Source of the DNA: G963668655 sp963668655 | GTDB lineage: Bacteria > Myxococcota_A > SURF-8 | Assembly: GCA_963668655.2 (NCBI GenBank) | Contig: CAXXPQ010000005.1 | Coordinates: 62,001 to 126,000, forward strand | Length of the DNA stretch: 64,000 bases | Direction: 5' to 3' | Shown here: piece by piece, positions 33,901-40,648 of the stretch | Numbering within the stretch: position 1 is the stretch's first letter | How the letters are laid out: the number at the start of each line of letters is the position of its first letter | Notes under the pieces: model-generated | Databases searched by the model: none | Told to the model about the DNA's origin: nothing | What the model saw: the letters and a program-made list of their open reading frames with translations, nothing else | Program-made: the position numbers and the translations under genes

Positions 33901-35866
33901 ACTGCACGGGGGCATAGCTCACCGAAAGTTCCACCATTCCTTCCGGAGCCAGTTCGGGCGTGCCGACATCCACCAGGGAGAATTCCTGCTCCGACGTGTT
34001 GAGGATCAGAGCGGCTTCACCGATGTGCAGGGCGTCATCCCCCACGTTTCGCAGTTCGAGAATTCGCTCCAGGGAATGGTTCAGCCGCACTTCGCCGAAA
34101 TCGAGCCGTGACTCGAAGTTCGGATTGTCCCGCTCGGTGATCTGGATCACGGGGGCGATTCCGGTGGCGTTGACCGGAACGTCTCCCTCGGAGGCCACGG
34201 CGTCGTCCGTCGTGAAATGAACGGCGTTATTGAAGTTTCCGCGACTCGCCGGGGCGAAATGAAGGTGCAGGACGTGGCTTTGTCCCGGGTCGAGGGTGAC
34301 GTTTTCCAGGGTGTCCGTCGCGGCGAACGTCAGGGCGTCCGAAGCCGCGGAAAAGTCGATGGTTTGCAGGGTGACCGCCACTTCGCCGTCGTTGCGGAGC
34401 GTCAACTCCCGATCAGCGGACTGGGTGACGCGGACCGAGCCGAAATCGACCTGGGACGGATCGGCCACGATCAGGCCCCCGGCGGCGTTTCCTTCCAGAT
34501 TGATGATGAAGTTCGGCGATCCGAAGGAATTGTTCTGAAGGCGGATCTGCCCGGAATGGTCGCCGGCTTCGGTCGGATTGTAGCGCACGGGCAGATTGAG
34601 AGAATCGCCCTCGCCGAGAACCCGTTCCCCGGAAGCGAAGGCGCTGTCGTCGAAACTGAAGAACGGAGAAGAGCCTTCGATCATTATGGGAGGTTGTACG
34701 ACCAGGGATCCGCCGCCGGAGTTGCTGACCGTCAGTTGAACGCTTACGTCCGCCTCCACGCGTTGCAGACCGAAATCGAGAAGGTTGCCCTCCTCCAGCG
34801 TTTCCACCGACAGAATCGGCTCGACGCCGGTGCAGGCGACCTCCACGGCGTAGGTGCTCTCGTCCGGATCGTTGCTTTCGAACAGAATACGGTCCGTCAC
34901 CTCTCCCGACACCTGGGGGTGGCAGGATACGGAAATCTCCGATTCCTGGCCTTGGCCGATGTAGAACGGGTTGGGGTAGGTTCCGACTTCGAAAACGACG
35001 TTGGACTGGCTTTCCATGTAGATGGAGTTGATGCGAAGGACGGCGTTGTCGTTTTCTTCGCCCCGAATGTTTTTGATAATCAGTGTCCGCAGGCTGGCGG
35101 GATCGCCAAGGACGACATCGTGGAAGTCCAGCGGGTTCGGGGTGACGTCGATATCCACCGTTCCCTTGTAGCGGGTCACCAGGGTCACCCGAGCAGGACT
35201 TTGGGGATCGTTGGAGGAGATGATGACCTCTCCTTCATCCAGACCGATGTTGGAGGGACTGTAAAGGACATCGAAATTGAAATTGTCCGTGGTGTTGCTC
35301 AACGTGACGGGACTGGAAAAGGCGGTGGGGAAACTGAACTCGGTGCTGGAGGATAGGATCTCGATATTCGTGATCTCCAGGGGATAATCCTCGCAAAGAT
35401 TCGTAATGACGAGACTTTCCAAGCTTCCCGACCCGAAAGGCACGTAACCGAAATCCAGGCTGTTCTGAACGCCCAGCGCGGGACCGTTCTCGCAGGGGTT
35501 CGGCGTGTCTTCCCGATCGCCATCGGCGGGATGATCGATTTCCATGTCGCCATCGATGGGGTACATGGATTCGCACTGGCAGAAGTCGTTGCAGAACTGG
35601 GCGGCGTCGCAATCGTCATCCAGGGCGCAGGAGCCTTCCGACTGACAGGGCGCCTGGGCTTCCGGGATGCAGTCTCCCTGGTGGCAGACGGTTCCGTCCG
35701 GGCATTCGTTGTCGAAACGGCAGTCGGCAGGGGCGTCGCTCCCATCCGAGTCGTTGTCACCGCCCGTCGCTCCCTGCTGGCTGGAACACGCAGAGAAAAT
35801 CATCAGCGCCAGGAAAAGAAGCTCAAAAAGGGTCAGAGTCGTCCGCGAACCTTTACCAAGTCTCAT
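24944..35866 (-). CDS. Giant Cys-rich repeat lipoprotein with ASH-type Ig domains
   Basis: About 3,640 residues. Signal and lipobox (LMIFSAC), an acidic DGD linker and a short Cys-rich part come first. Residues about 120-800 hold some seven beta-sandwich domains with LDFGxVxxG starts, as in ASPM/SPD-2/Hydin (ASH) domains. A MopE-type acidic motif (EICNGEDDDCDGQFDEDE) lies near residue 830. Residues about 1030-3460 are four tandem units of 606-609 residues with dozens of Cys each. The C-terminal 100 residues resemble a pre-peptidase/jelly-roll domain (MDYDLYLYDGCG). I start at the second ATG: GGAG is seven bases from it but only one from the first. Likely a surface or extracellular structure. 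No catalytic motif seen. Confidence 0.85.
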   Translation of the reverse strand: MRLGKGSRTTLTLFELLFLALMIFSACSSQQGATGGDNDSDGSDAPADCRFDNECPDGTVCHQGDCIPEAQAPCQSEGSCALDDDCDAAQFCNDFCQCESMYPIDGDMEIDHPADGDREDTPNPCENGPALGVQNSLDFGYVPFGSGSLESLVITNLCEDYPLEITNIEILSSSTEFSFPTAFSSPVTLSNTTDNFNFDVLYSPSNIGLDEGEVIISSNDPQSPARVTLVTRYKGTVDIDVTPNPLDFHDVVLGDPASLRTLIIKNIRGEENDNAVLRINSIYMESQSNVVFEVGTYPNPFYIGQGQESEISVSCHPQVSGEVTDRILFESNDPDESTYAVEVACTGVEPILSVETLEEGNLLDFGLQRVEADVSVQLTVSNSGGGSLVVQPPIMIEGSSPFFSFDDSAFASGERVLGEGDSLNLPVRYNPTEAGDHSGQIRLQNNSFGSPNFIINLEGNAAGGLIVADPSQVDFGSVRVTQSADRELTLRNDGEVAVTLQTIDFSAASDALTFAATDTLENVTLDPGQSHVLHLHFAPASRGNFNNAVHFTTDDAVASEGDVPVNATGIAPVIQITERDNPNFESRLDFGEVRLNHSLERILELRNVGDDALHIGEAALILNTSEQEFSLVDVGTPELAPEGMVELSVSYAPVQFPGLDTGQLRVRGDDPETPEILISLRGMATDQRLFFSPSAPMNFGDIHFQASSVERVLLYNSGISGNLVVTGMEIVLGQDVFTLEPLSQELPFELFPNQQNSLAVDVKFVPALPEGREEADPEDFEGSLRIFANSYVSDETDYALAGRGVPCPDGFWDLDGNPEDCEYPCNLKNGGVEICNGEDDDCDGQFDEDENITSNCVPPENSDPVCVDGACDFICRDDFHRCNSLCFPDSDPQHCGEDCVFCGDDALECTDPVCEDDQCGQAVRSDRCLIDGACYTFNGKNPENDCEVCIPFFDNHGWNNRDDGEICDDRLFCTVNTTCHSGQCTSEETRDCSSAVTQSQCQVATCNEDEDRCEALPANDGGDCRDGENGDGWYDTGDVGPGCSNMSDPDAERRDYSCSTGACVYAIAETRFCNAQDDYYGGGNNEGCGEDPPSVQRDYYVSEEGVCDYSTTNCAAVDCDAQDVCRATCDGNVIREYRDYFAEDNSPDCAFVFGPAVDNCETRLSVDTDGGADDYLTGGVVTDSLACSEGSCTVDTHADYCSGTILNEYGANGAGVTGPVAYDCQNYEDLFCTESRYLFRNEWDCKGSPAYCADSGFDTQVNDCGRNECTGVCGSGPDGCTYHEKGCEAGGCFDRPHGSDEAESYCQGCGLSWNLGGEIGASTCCGDDAAEFVRNCSDSSDNGQCGTDTRACCSTAESCVDHDGNCADSGACSSFGGSVRKSFCEAGVWEDPDESADFCTGDGCGFDWLAFNIFGNRCCGDDPGEDFEQQEGADRACCYNGLLLPSGESSDSVLCQDGLLYDCNGAANDDSDIAEDVEICGRIGDLFCRDTEEWGETKSAGCECESDEECESGHCQEDVGGTGSWCTTGDQCVHEGVFYDSGTYSPVCFDNGSRARCNNGAWISESCGTDTVCTDHLCSDGACHVSHFGDDTPCNNDYLCSSGPGDGAYGVGGGFRCQGFCDGSGTCDYAANCEDCNLEDGWHNHGDDGPGCFETNDPTAELRDYFCAVGVCTHSVTETKDCDDRDGYYGGGDTEGCGNDPVSQQRDYYVSSTGLCVYGTSNCETVSCDGQDNCSSACEGDAVKSFRDFYVEENSSVCAYRYGESVEDCTLKASVDSDGSPTGYSEGGIVSDYLACSNGACVANDYADYCSGSMLNEYGALDAGITGPLEYQCQDNETLFCHDARYLYRNEWECAGSPGYCRDSGYDSVETDCGVDACQGICGSGENGCKYHLRGCQTDACSDLEYDADDSETYCTGCNRQWALGGEAAVDACCGDDAEEFVRECDDSSENGNCGADLSACCRTNTACVDHDGNCAAHGSCFEFGAEGKNSYCNAGQWEDPDEGMTLCMALGCNFSWMGYTLYTNRCCGDDPGEDIEQIQGLGRSCCYNGVELPDMDHDASILCHDGLLYDCNGAADDDSTLPTDVSVCGRVGDLYCSADDTWSETLMSGCPCQNDTDCSSGHCKQDFDGEGSWCAEEDQCVHDNVIHADGAYASDCLDDGNRALCESGAWTPFSCGTDDICTNYSCLNGACQVAYAGTATVCDTSLRCSSGEGDDAYGLGGDHLCSGRCDGSGHCDYAGACVLCSDNDGWHNTGDNGPGCASLADPIAEQRDYYCSPGLCAYNILDTLNCNGQDGYYGGGNTGGCGTDSNSQQRDYYANASGACVYTTENCESVNCDVQDVCSSVCEDDSVMAYKDYFVEPNTGSCTFQYGALLEDCTARNSTDSDGSATAYTVAGQVTDYLGCSEGACTTAVYADSCSDTVLSEYGANGASVSGPNEYDCQLYETLFCQDSRHLYRNEWDCNGNPGQCEDSGFDTPEQDCGVNSCDGVCGSGPNSCVYHLRGCSGQSCFDNAFGADEGQSYCTGCGLSWNVGGEVAANACCGDDANEFVSVCDDSSANGACGTDVSACCTASDNCVDHDGGCADSNACYLFGEDGRKSYCQNGVWQDPDESQGYCTASGCGFAWLGDTPLLNKCCGDDPEEDFLQTEGADRSCCYNAEELPSGSDSDSLLCADGLLYDCNGAATDDSNLSLHKVTCDPAGDLFCQPDNTWADTKTYGCPCTSNDECASGVCTPDGSGGNVCTNPGQCVHEGVFYDSGDFRPTCFDGDSRARCNNGAWESVSCGTDTSCTDYVCSSGVCSTTLHGPTTLCNVDFACSSGTGNNAYGVGGNSVCQGFCDGSGQCDYADNCSDCNAQDGWYNTGDAGSGCSNMDDPEAEERDYYCGSGSCTYSVSQTRDCDSSDGYYGGGDSAGCGADANSQQRDYFVGADGSCTFSTANCATVNCDAMDVCENACDGSSIKAYKDYYVDPGTANCVYAFGTDVEDCSTKLSTDSDGSPTAYQTGGTVTDYTTCLNGACTSQAYADYCAGSMLNEYGAGGAGILGPAAYNCQDFETYFCTDSRYRYRNEWDCGGSPAACSDSGFDTFDRDCGVNSCSGTCGSGPNGCLYFEQGCSGGDCYSSSHDPDQGLDYCNGCSLSWNIGGETAAESCCGDDGSEFARTCNNSSANGECGEDTTACCDAGSDCVDHTGGCAETGVCHAFGDGGKNSYCSNGQWQDPDESLTYCTASGCGYTWIANATLANKCCGDDAGEDIEQSESAGRGCCYNGSWLSSGDDDGSVLCYNGLLYDCNGAATDDSELSEHILTCGTAGGMYCTASNTWMAAKPNGCSCSNGSECDSGACKNDYDGSGSWCADNDQCAHNAAIYDSGETSADCYDNSNQALCSDGNWNTSSCGTDTSCTNYYCQNGSCGVSHYNTSTQCNSSWTCSSGTGDNRYNAGGNYLCRGYCDGSGSCDYADSCDNCTDNYSHASGSCASNSCQMGDCNSGWGDCSGGSSDGCETQLDGIGGACADATGIGSVCGDQGGGFLCGSSYCKTGPSTSGYGEKWLKIDVNDCTSICTYSIRLRARLQSPAGMDYDLYLYDGCGSLVDSSTAGTGGLDEVTYSWGSGDDKTMYLEIRWYAGSTCDEWTLETKGGCSGGW
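25481..32776 (-). repeat. Four tandem coding repeats of about 1.82 kb
   Basis: Units begin at the DGW codons at 32776, 30949, 29122 and 27298, that is 609, 609 and 608 codons apart, with the last about 606. Each contains the same order of landmarks: DGW-x-N/D-x-GD, RDYYC, DGYYGGG, QQRDYYV, YRNEWxC, CCGDD, CVDHDGxC, CCGDDPGED, DGLLYDCNGAA, SGHC, CGTD, CSSG, CDGSGxCDYA. Length is kept almost to the codon although residues have diverged, so this is old duplication under strong structural constraint. Confidence 0.92.
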
Positions 35867-35943
35867 TGTCATGCTCCGGATGTATGAATTTAAACCTAGA
35901 GGACAATACTGCCGCCCCCGTTTTCCCAGGAAAATATATTGGG

Positions 35944-35972
35944 AGTATTCCCTAATCAGGTTTGATTGTCAA
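35944..35972 (-). promoter_or_regulatory. Promoter of the giant lipoprotein gene
   Basis: Perfect TTGACA (35972-35967) and AATACT (35949-35944, 4 of 6) with 17-base spacing on the minus strand, about 80 bases before the start codon. It suggests the giant gene can be transcribed apart from the radical SAM gene upstream. Confidence 0.5.
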
Positions 35973-36081
35973 TAGGGATGAAAATTCATTAATGGAACGA
36001 TATAAATTCGTTTTTCTATTGATCGGCAGGCGATTTCCACGGCCAGCCGGCCAGTTGCCGGTCCCGGAAATCCGATTTCGT

Positions 36082-37845
36082 TCAACGGGAATACGGTTCA
36101 AGTTCCAAGTCGCCGAAATGTTTCAGGTATGACGGCGGAATTCCGAAACAGGAAGCGCGTTTCACGCACCGTTCGCAGATGGCGGTTTTGACGCCCAGAT
36201 CCAGAGAACCTTGATCCAGCGTAAAGGATCCGGTGGGCGTGACCACCAGGGCGTTTTCCTCCAACGGATGCCAGACCAGATGCTCCGATCCCTTGAAAAA
36301 GCAATAGGGAATGTAATAGCAGCGAAAGCTTTCGATGTCGAGATCCTTCGTGTTTTCATAGGCTTTCAAGAATGCCCGGGCCGCTTCCTTCATGCGCGGA
36401 ACCAGTCGTTCATGATTTCTCGCGGCGCGACCTTCCGCCTGCACGAACCAATAATTGAACCGCCGCGCTCCCTGGGAGTGAAAGAAGCGGATTTCGTCCT
36501 CAAGCTCCGGCACGGTCCGCAAGGTCAGAATACCGTCCAGTTCCAACACCACGTCGCTCCGTTCGGCCGCGTTCCGCACCGCCCGGACGACTTTTTCGAA
36601 AGAGGATGGAACGCCGGTGAGAAGTTCGTGAGTTTGCGCATTGCCTCCCCGGACGGAGATGTTGAACTTGTTTGCTCCTGCGGAGACAAGTTCCTGTAAA
36701 TACGAGCGATTCTCCAATCGGAAGCCATGCGTCTGCACGGAAATCCGTTCGAATTCCATCTTTTTGGCGTAACGGATCAAATCGGGCAGATCATCCCGTT
36801 CGGTGGGTTCTCCGCCGCCGAAACGGATGACCGTGGGACCGTAGGCCATGGCGCGGTCGATTTCCGCCAGGACTTCCTTCGTCGTCAAGGATTTGTCCAG
36901 CCATTCTTCTTCCACGGCGCAGAACGTGCATGCGGCCTTGCAGGGATAACCGGGCAGAACGTCCAGCATCCGAATGCGCCAGGGGCGGCCGGTTTCCGGA
37001 GAATCTCCGTAATCCCAGAACCCGCGACAAGCGCCGGACCAGGAGCAGGAGCGGCACTTTCCGTTCTGAAAACGCCGGGTTGCAAGATAATCGCCCAGAT
37101 TGACCTCTTGATTGTTTACGAAAAGCATCCGCCTGGCGGCTTTTCCCACGTCCGGAATGGCGAAACGTTCGTAACCGGGCAGAAAACAGAAGGGCAGGTT
37201 GACCACCTGGATGTCGAGTTTCGATTCGTACCGTTGCAGAACGTCCATCAGGACGCCGCCGGTTCGATACGGATCGGGGGCCAGTTCGGGCCGGACTTCT
37301 CCAAATGGCGTATAATATTGAAGATTCCAGGTTTTTACTCCGATTTTCACCAGCAGGTTGGCCAGGCGATCCAACCCGTCCAGATTCGGTGTCGTGATCG
37401 TGGTGTTGACGCCCAGATTCGGGAAACGGCGGATGGCGTTCAGGACGCCTTTGACGGTCTGCCTAAACGATCCCGGTTGCGTGGTGAGATCGTCCTGCAC
37501 GGACGCGTCCGCCGCATGCAGGGAAATCAACAGATCGATGGGATAGCGGGCCAGCCGATCGACGAGCGCCGCGTCCGCCAGCATGCGCCCGTTGCTGGTG
37601 ATCGTGATGCGTTCGAACTTCCTTTCCAGGGCGTGGTCCAAGAGATCGAAAAGCCGGGGGTAAAGGGTGGGTTCGCCGCCGTCGATGTCCAGCAGGCGAA
37701 TGCCCTCCTCGGCCGCCCGGTCGATATGCGCTTTCTGCACATCGAAATCGCCGTGGGCGATCTCTCGGTCCGCGATGGAGCAGAAACGGCAATGGTTGTT
37801 GCATTTGTAGGTGACGTTTATAATCAGCTTTTCTTCGTCCGCCAT
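36082..37845 (-). CDS. Tandem (double) radical SAM protein with paired auxiliary Cys sites
   Basis: A 587-residue protein with two complete radical SAM modules. Module 1: CNNHCRFC (Cys15, 19, 22), GGEP at 56-59, and auxiliary Cys220, 264, 267, 273. Module 2: CKAACTFC (Cys302, 306, 309), GGEP at 344-347, and auxiliary Cys515, 557, 560, 566. The auxiliary spacings (44-3-6 and 42-3-6) nearly coincide, so the protein is an internal duplication of a radical SAM plus twitch-like unit, binding up to four 4Fe-4S clusters. I do not recognise a named family. It lies 85 bases after a ferredoxin-reductase-like gene that could supply electrons, and before the giant Cys-rich lipoprotein gene. Substrate unknown. 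Confidence 0.85.
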   Translation of the reverse strand: MADEEKLIINVTYKCNNHCRFCSIADREIAHGDFDVQKAHIDRAAEEGIRLLDIDGGEPTLYPRLFDLLDHALERKFERITITSNGRMLADAALVDRLARYPIDLLISLHAADASVQDDLTTQPGSFRQTVKGVLNAIRRFPNLGVNTTITTPNLDGLDRLANLLVKIGVKTWNLQYYTPFGEVRPELAPDPYRTGGVLMDVLQRYESKLDIQVVNLPFCFLPGYERFAIPDVGKAARRMLFVNNQEVNLGDYLATRRFQNGKCRSCSWSGACRGFWDYGDSPETGRPWRIRMLDVLPGYPCKAACTFCAVEEEWLDKSLTTKEVLAEIDRAMAYGPTVIRFGGGEPTERDDLPDLIRYAKKMEFERISVQTHGFRLENRSYLQELVSAGANKFNISVRGGNAQTHELLTGVPSSFEKVVRAVRNAAERSDVVLELDGILTLRTVPELEDEIRFFHSQGARRFNYWFVQAEGRAARNHERLVPRMKEAARAFLKAYENTKDLDIESFRCYYIPYCFFKGSEHLVWHPLEENALVVTPTGSFTLDQGSLDLGVKTAICERCVKRASCFGIPPSYLKHFGDLELEPYSR

Positions 37846-37930
37846 GGCGTTTTCCTTTTGTGTTCGGAAGAAAAGCCTACCGCCGGAACGCGCCGAAGTC
37901 CATGACGTCGGATTTTTCCGGCGCGATCCG

Positions 37931-39106
37931 TCAGATGCGGATTTTCAGATCCTCCAGCGGATAGGAGACGCAGGCGTGAATGTACCCGTTGGCGCGGTCG
38001 GACTCCCGCAGCCCCACCGTGGGGGGCATGTAGACCTGCCCGAGGGCGAGTTGCACCCGGCATTTACTGCATGCTCCCGAGCGGCACACGGCGGGCAGAA
38101 CCAGGCCGTTGCGCTCCAGCGAATTCATCAGCGGTTCCCCCGCCGGAGCCTGAATGGTGCGCTTCCCGACGATTTCCACATTGAACAGGGTGTCCGCCTT
38201 GACACGCTTGGGCCAGTTCGGCTGTTCGGTGACCGGTTCCGGCGGACCGTACAGTTCCCGGCGGATCTTGTGTCGCGGCACGTTCAGTTTCGCCAGTTCG
38301 CCCAGAACGAAATCGTACATCGCGTTGGGGCCGCAGATCATGAACGTCTTGCCCTCGATTCCTCCGCAATGGCTCTCGATCAGATCCGCCGTGATGAATC
38401 CCCGAACGCCGTCGTAGCCGTCGTACGGTTCCGAAAGCGCCAGGGCGTAATTCAACTCCGGATTGTTCCAGTTCAAGGCGTCGAACTCTTCCCCGAAAAT
38501 CACCTCGTCCATGGTCCGGCTGCCGTAAATCAAGTGGATCTTCGTCGGCCAGTCCAGTTCCGCGTGGTGGCGGATGAGGCTCATGAAGGGGGTGATCCCG
38601 CTGCCTCCCGCCAGAAGAACGAGTTCGCCCCGGTCGATCAGCGGTTCGTAATGGAAGTGCCCCGCCGGACCGCTGGAGACGAATTCATCGCCGGGGCGGG
38701 TGGTGTTCAGCAGGTGATTGGAGACGAATCCGCCGGGCTTGGAACGGACCGTCAGATCCAGAAAATCCTTTCCCGGCGCGGAGGACATGCTGTAGGGGCG
38801 GCTGGTGCGCACGCCGTCGATGGAAAGAAACAGATTCACGTATTGCCCGGCCCGGAAGGGCGGCAGCGGAGCATCGGTGCGTTCGAAACGAAAGGTCTTC
38901 GTCGTGGGCGTTTCCTCGATGACTTCCAGCACGCGAAGGCTCATGCGCTTGGGATGGATGCGGGAAACCGCACGGGCGTTCTGCGCGTGATATTTCTCGT
39001 CCGTATAATCCACCCCCGCGCCTTCTTCGCGAAGCTGGGCGCGGTTGCGCCATTCGACGAGGTAACGCCGCAGATCCTGCGCCCAGTAGCCAAATTCGAA
39101 CGACAT
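37931..39106 (-). CDS. FAD/NAD(P)-binding oxidoreductase with C-terminal 2Fe-2S ferredoxin domain
   Basis: A 391-residue electron-transfer protein of the ferredoxin-NADP reductase/phenol hydroxylase reductase group. After about 55 residues of unassigned N-terminus comes the FAD domain (TSRPYSMSSAP), the NAD(P) domain (LLAGGSGITPFMSL, FMICGPNAMYDFV), and a plant-type 2Fe-2S domain (CRSGACSKC with a later Cys near the C-terminus). It would pass electrons from NAD(P)H to a partner oxygenase, desaturase or Fe-S enzyme. It starts 3 bases after the CrtI-like gene ends and precedes the double radical SAM gene, so either neighbour could be the partner. Confidence 0.88.
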   Translation of the reverse strand: MSFEFGYWAQDLRRYLVEWRNRAQLREEGAGVDYTDEKYHAQNARAVSRIHPKRMSLRVLEVIEETPTTKTFRFERTDAPLPPFRAGQYVNLFLSIDGVRTSRPYSMSSAPGKDFLDLTVRSKPGGFVSNHLLNTTRPGDEFVSSGPAGHFHYEPLIDRGELVLLAGGSGITPFMSLIRHHAELDWPTKIHLIYGSRTMDEVIFGEEFDALNWNNPELNYALALSEPYDGYDGVRGFITADLIESHCGGIEGKTFMICGPNAMYDFVLGELAKLNVPRHKIRRELYGPPEPVTEQPNWPKRVKADTLFNVEIVGKRTIQAPAGEPLMNSLERNGLVLPAVCRSGACSKCRVQLALGQVYMPPTVGLRESDRANGYIHACVSYPLEDLKIRI

Positions 39107-39109
39107 GAC

Positions 39110-40648
39110 CTATCCTTTCTTTCCGGAGCTTCGGAGTTTCGCCGCGATCATCTCTCCGGCGATCTGGCCGGAAAGCATGGCGGGGGAGAACCCGCCGCCG
39201 GGCTGCACCCAGGCGCCCACGAAGTACAGGCCCTCCAGCGGACCTTTCGCTCCGGGCCGCAGAATGGTGTGGTTGAACGGCGTATTGTTGAATCCGTATA
39301 TACTTCCGCCCAGAGCGCCCGCATAGCGCATGTTGGTCAACGGCGTGGAAACGTCCACCACTTCCGTATGCTCGCGCAGTCCGGGAAGAACGGTTTCCGC
39401 CATGCGGATGATATCGTCCGCGATTTCCGTTTTTTGATCCACGTATTCCTCCGGCGCAACGTGCCGCCAAGGCTCGCCGTACATCAGGGAGGTCAGTACG
39501 ATCTGACTGGTTCCCGGCGGGGATATGTTCGGCAGGACGCGGTTGTAGCAGGTGACGACGATTTCCCCCGGAGGGTGAATGCCTTTCATGCGTTCGTAAT
39601 GGTTGTCGAAATCGTAATCGCCGTTCACGAACGTTTCGTGATCGAAGACGCCGAAATCCTCCAGCGACCGGTTGACGCCCATGTAGACATTGAACGAACT
39701 GGGCGAGATCGTGGCCGACCGCAGTTTTTTGAAGAAGGATTCCGGGATTCGTTCCACTCCGATGAGATCCCGGCAGGTCGTCACCGGATCGGCGTTGCTG
39801 ACGACGATATCGGAGACGAATTCCTCTCCGGCGTCCGTGATGATGCCGGTCGTACGGCCGTTTTCCGTGAGAATACGATCCACGCCGGTCTGGAAGCGAA
39901 CCTCGCCGCCCATTTCCTCGAAGGTCTGAATGAAGGCGTTGGAAAGCGCCTGGGAACGTCCCTGGATGTGGCTCGCGCCGAGCCGGATGTAGGAGGCCAG
40001 CGCCAGGGCGAAATAGAAAAAGGAGACTTTCTCGGGCGGAAGCCCGAAATATCCCCAGTACTGGGAGATTACGGCGCGGGCGCGTTCGTCGGCCACATCG
40101 CGACTGAGAACCTCTCCCCAGGTGGCGAAGAGATAGCGGGGAACGGCCTTCATGCGAAACGGCAGCGCCGCGATTTTCGGCAGCACCTGCGGGAATCCCG
40201 CGTATTGAATCTCGGCCAGTCGATCCACCTCCGAGGCCAGCCGGAAAATGCGTTGGATAAACGTCCTGATGCCGCCGGCCTCGTGGGGAAAAGCCTGGCA
40301 CAAAGCATCCGTATAATCGTTCCTTCCCTTGGGAAGCGTCAAATCCAGGTCCGGGAAAATGGATCGATAGAGGTCCGGCGTCTGGACGAATTCCACCTTG
40401 TCGAAAACGCCGAGATAATCCAGATACTTGGCAAGAACGCCCCGGCGCTCCGGCGTTCCGATGTCCGAGAGTTCATGCAAGGCCACTTCGAATTCGAACC
40501 GGCCGCGAACGAAGCTGGTGGCGTATCCTCCGGGGATATTGTGTTTCTCCAGCAGAAGAACGCCGAAACCCTTGCGCGCCAGCAGGGTCGCCACGGAAAG
40601 TCCTCCCAGTCCGGCTCCCACTACGATCGCGTCATAATGCCTGCCCAT
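39110..40648 (-). CDS. CrtI/phytoene desaturase-like FAD-dependent oxidoreductase
   Basis: A 512-residue flavoprotein starting MGRHYDAIVVGAGLGGLSVA, a dinucleotide-binding motif, with LLEKHNIPGGYATSF after it and the C-terminal FAD signature GLYFVGAWVQPGGGFSPAMLSG. These mark the phytoene desaturase/carotenoid isomerase and retinol saturase superfamily. No carotenoid synthesis genes (crtB, crtE) are nearby, so the substrate is another isoprenoid or lipid as likely as a carotene. The open frame runs 104 codons further upstream, but the ATG at 40648 has AAGGAG six bases before it and gives the normal family start. First gene of the redox operon. A TACAAT box lies at 40684-40679. Confidence 0.85.
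   Translation of the reverse strand: MGRHYDAIVVGAGLGGLSVATLLARKGFGVLLLEKHNIPGGYATSFVRGRFEFEVALHELSDIGTPERRGVLAKYLDYLGVFDKVEFVQTPDLYRSIFPDLDLTLPKGRNDYTDALCQAFPHEAGGIRTFIQRIFRLASEVDRLAEIQYAGFPQVLPKIAALPFRMKAVPRYLFATWGEVLSRDVADERARAVISQYWGYFGLPPEKVSFFYFALALASYIRLGASHIQGRSQALSNAFIQTFEEMGGEVRFQTGVDRILTENGRTTGIITDAGEEFVSDIVVSNADPVTTCRDLIGVERIPESFFKKLRSATISPSSFNVYMGVNRSLEDFGVFDHETFVNGDYDFDNHYERMKGIHPPGEIVVTCYNRVLPNISPPGTSQIVLTSLMYGEPWRHVAPEEYVDQKTEIADDIIRMAETVLPGLREHTEVVDVSTPLTNMRYAGALGGSIYGFNNTPFNHTILRPGAKGPLEGLYFVGAWVQPGGGFSPAMLSGQIAGEMIAAKLRSSGKKG

Noticed and set aside
36047..36061. Hairpin CCGGC/GCCGG after the double radical SAM gene as a terminator
   Set aside because: Stem is only 5 bp and no T-run follows on the minus strand.
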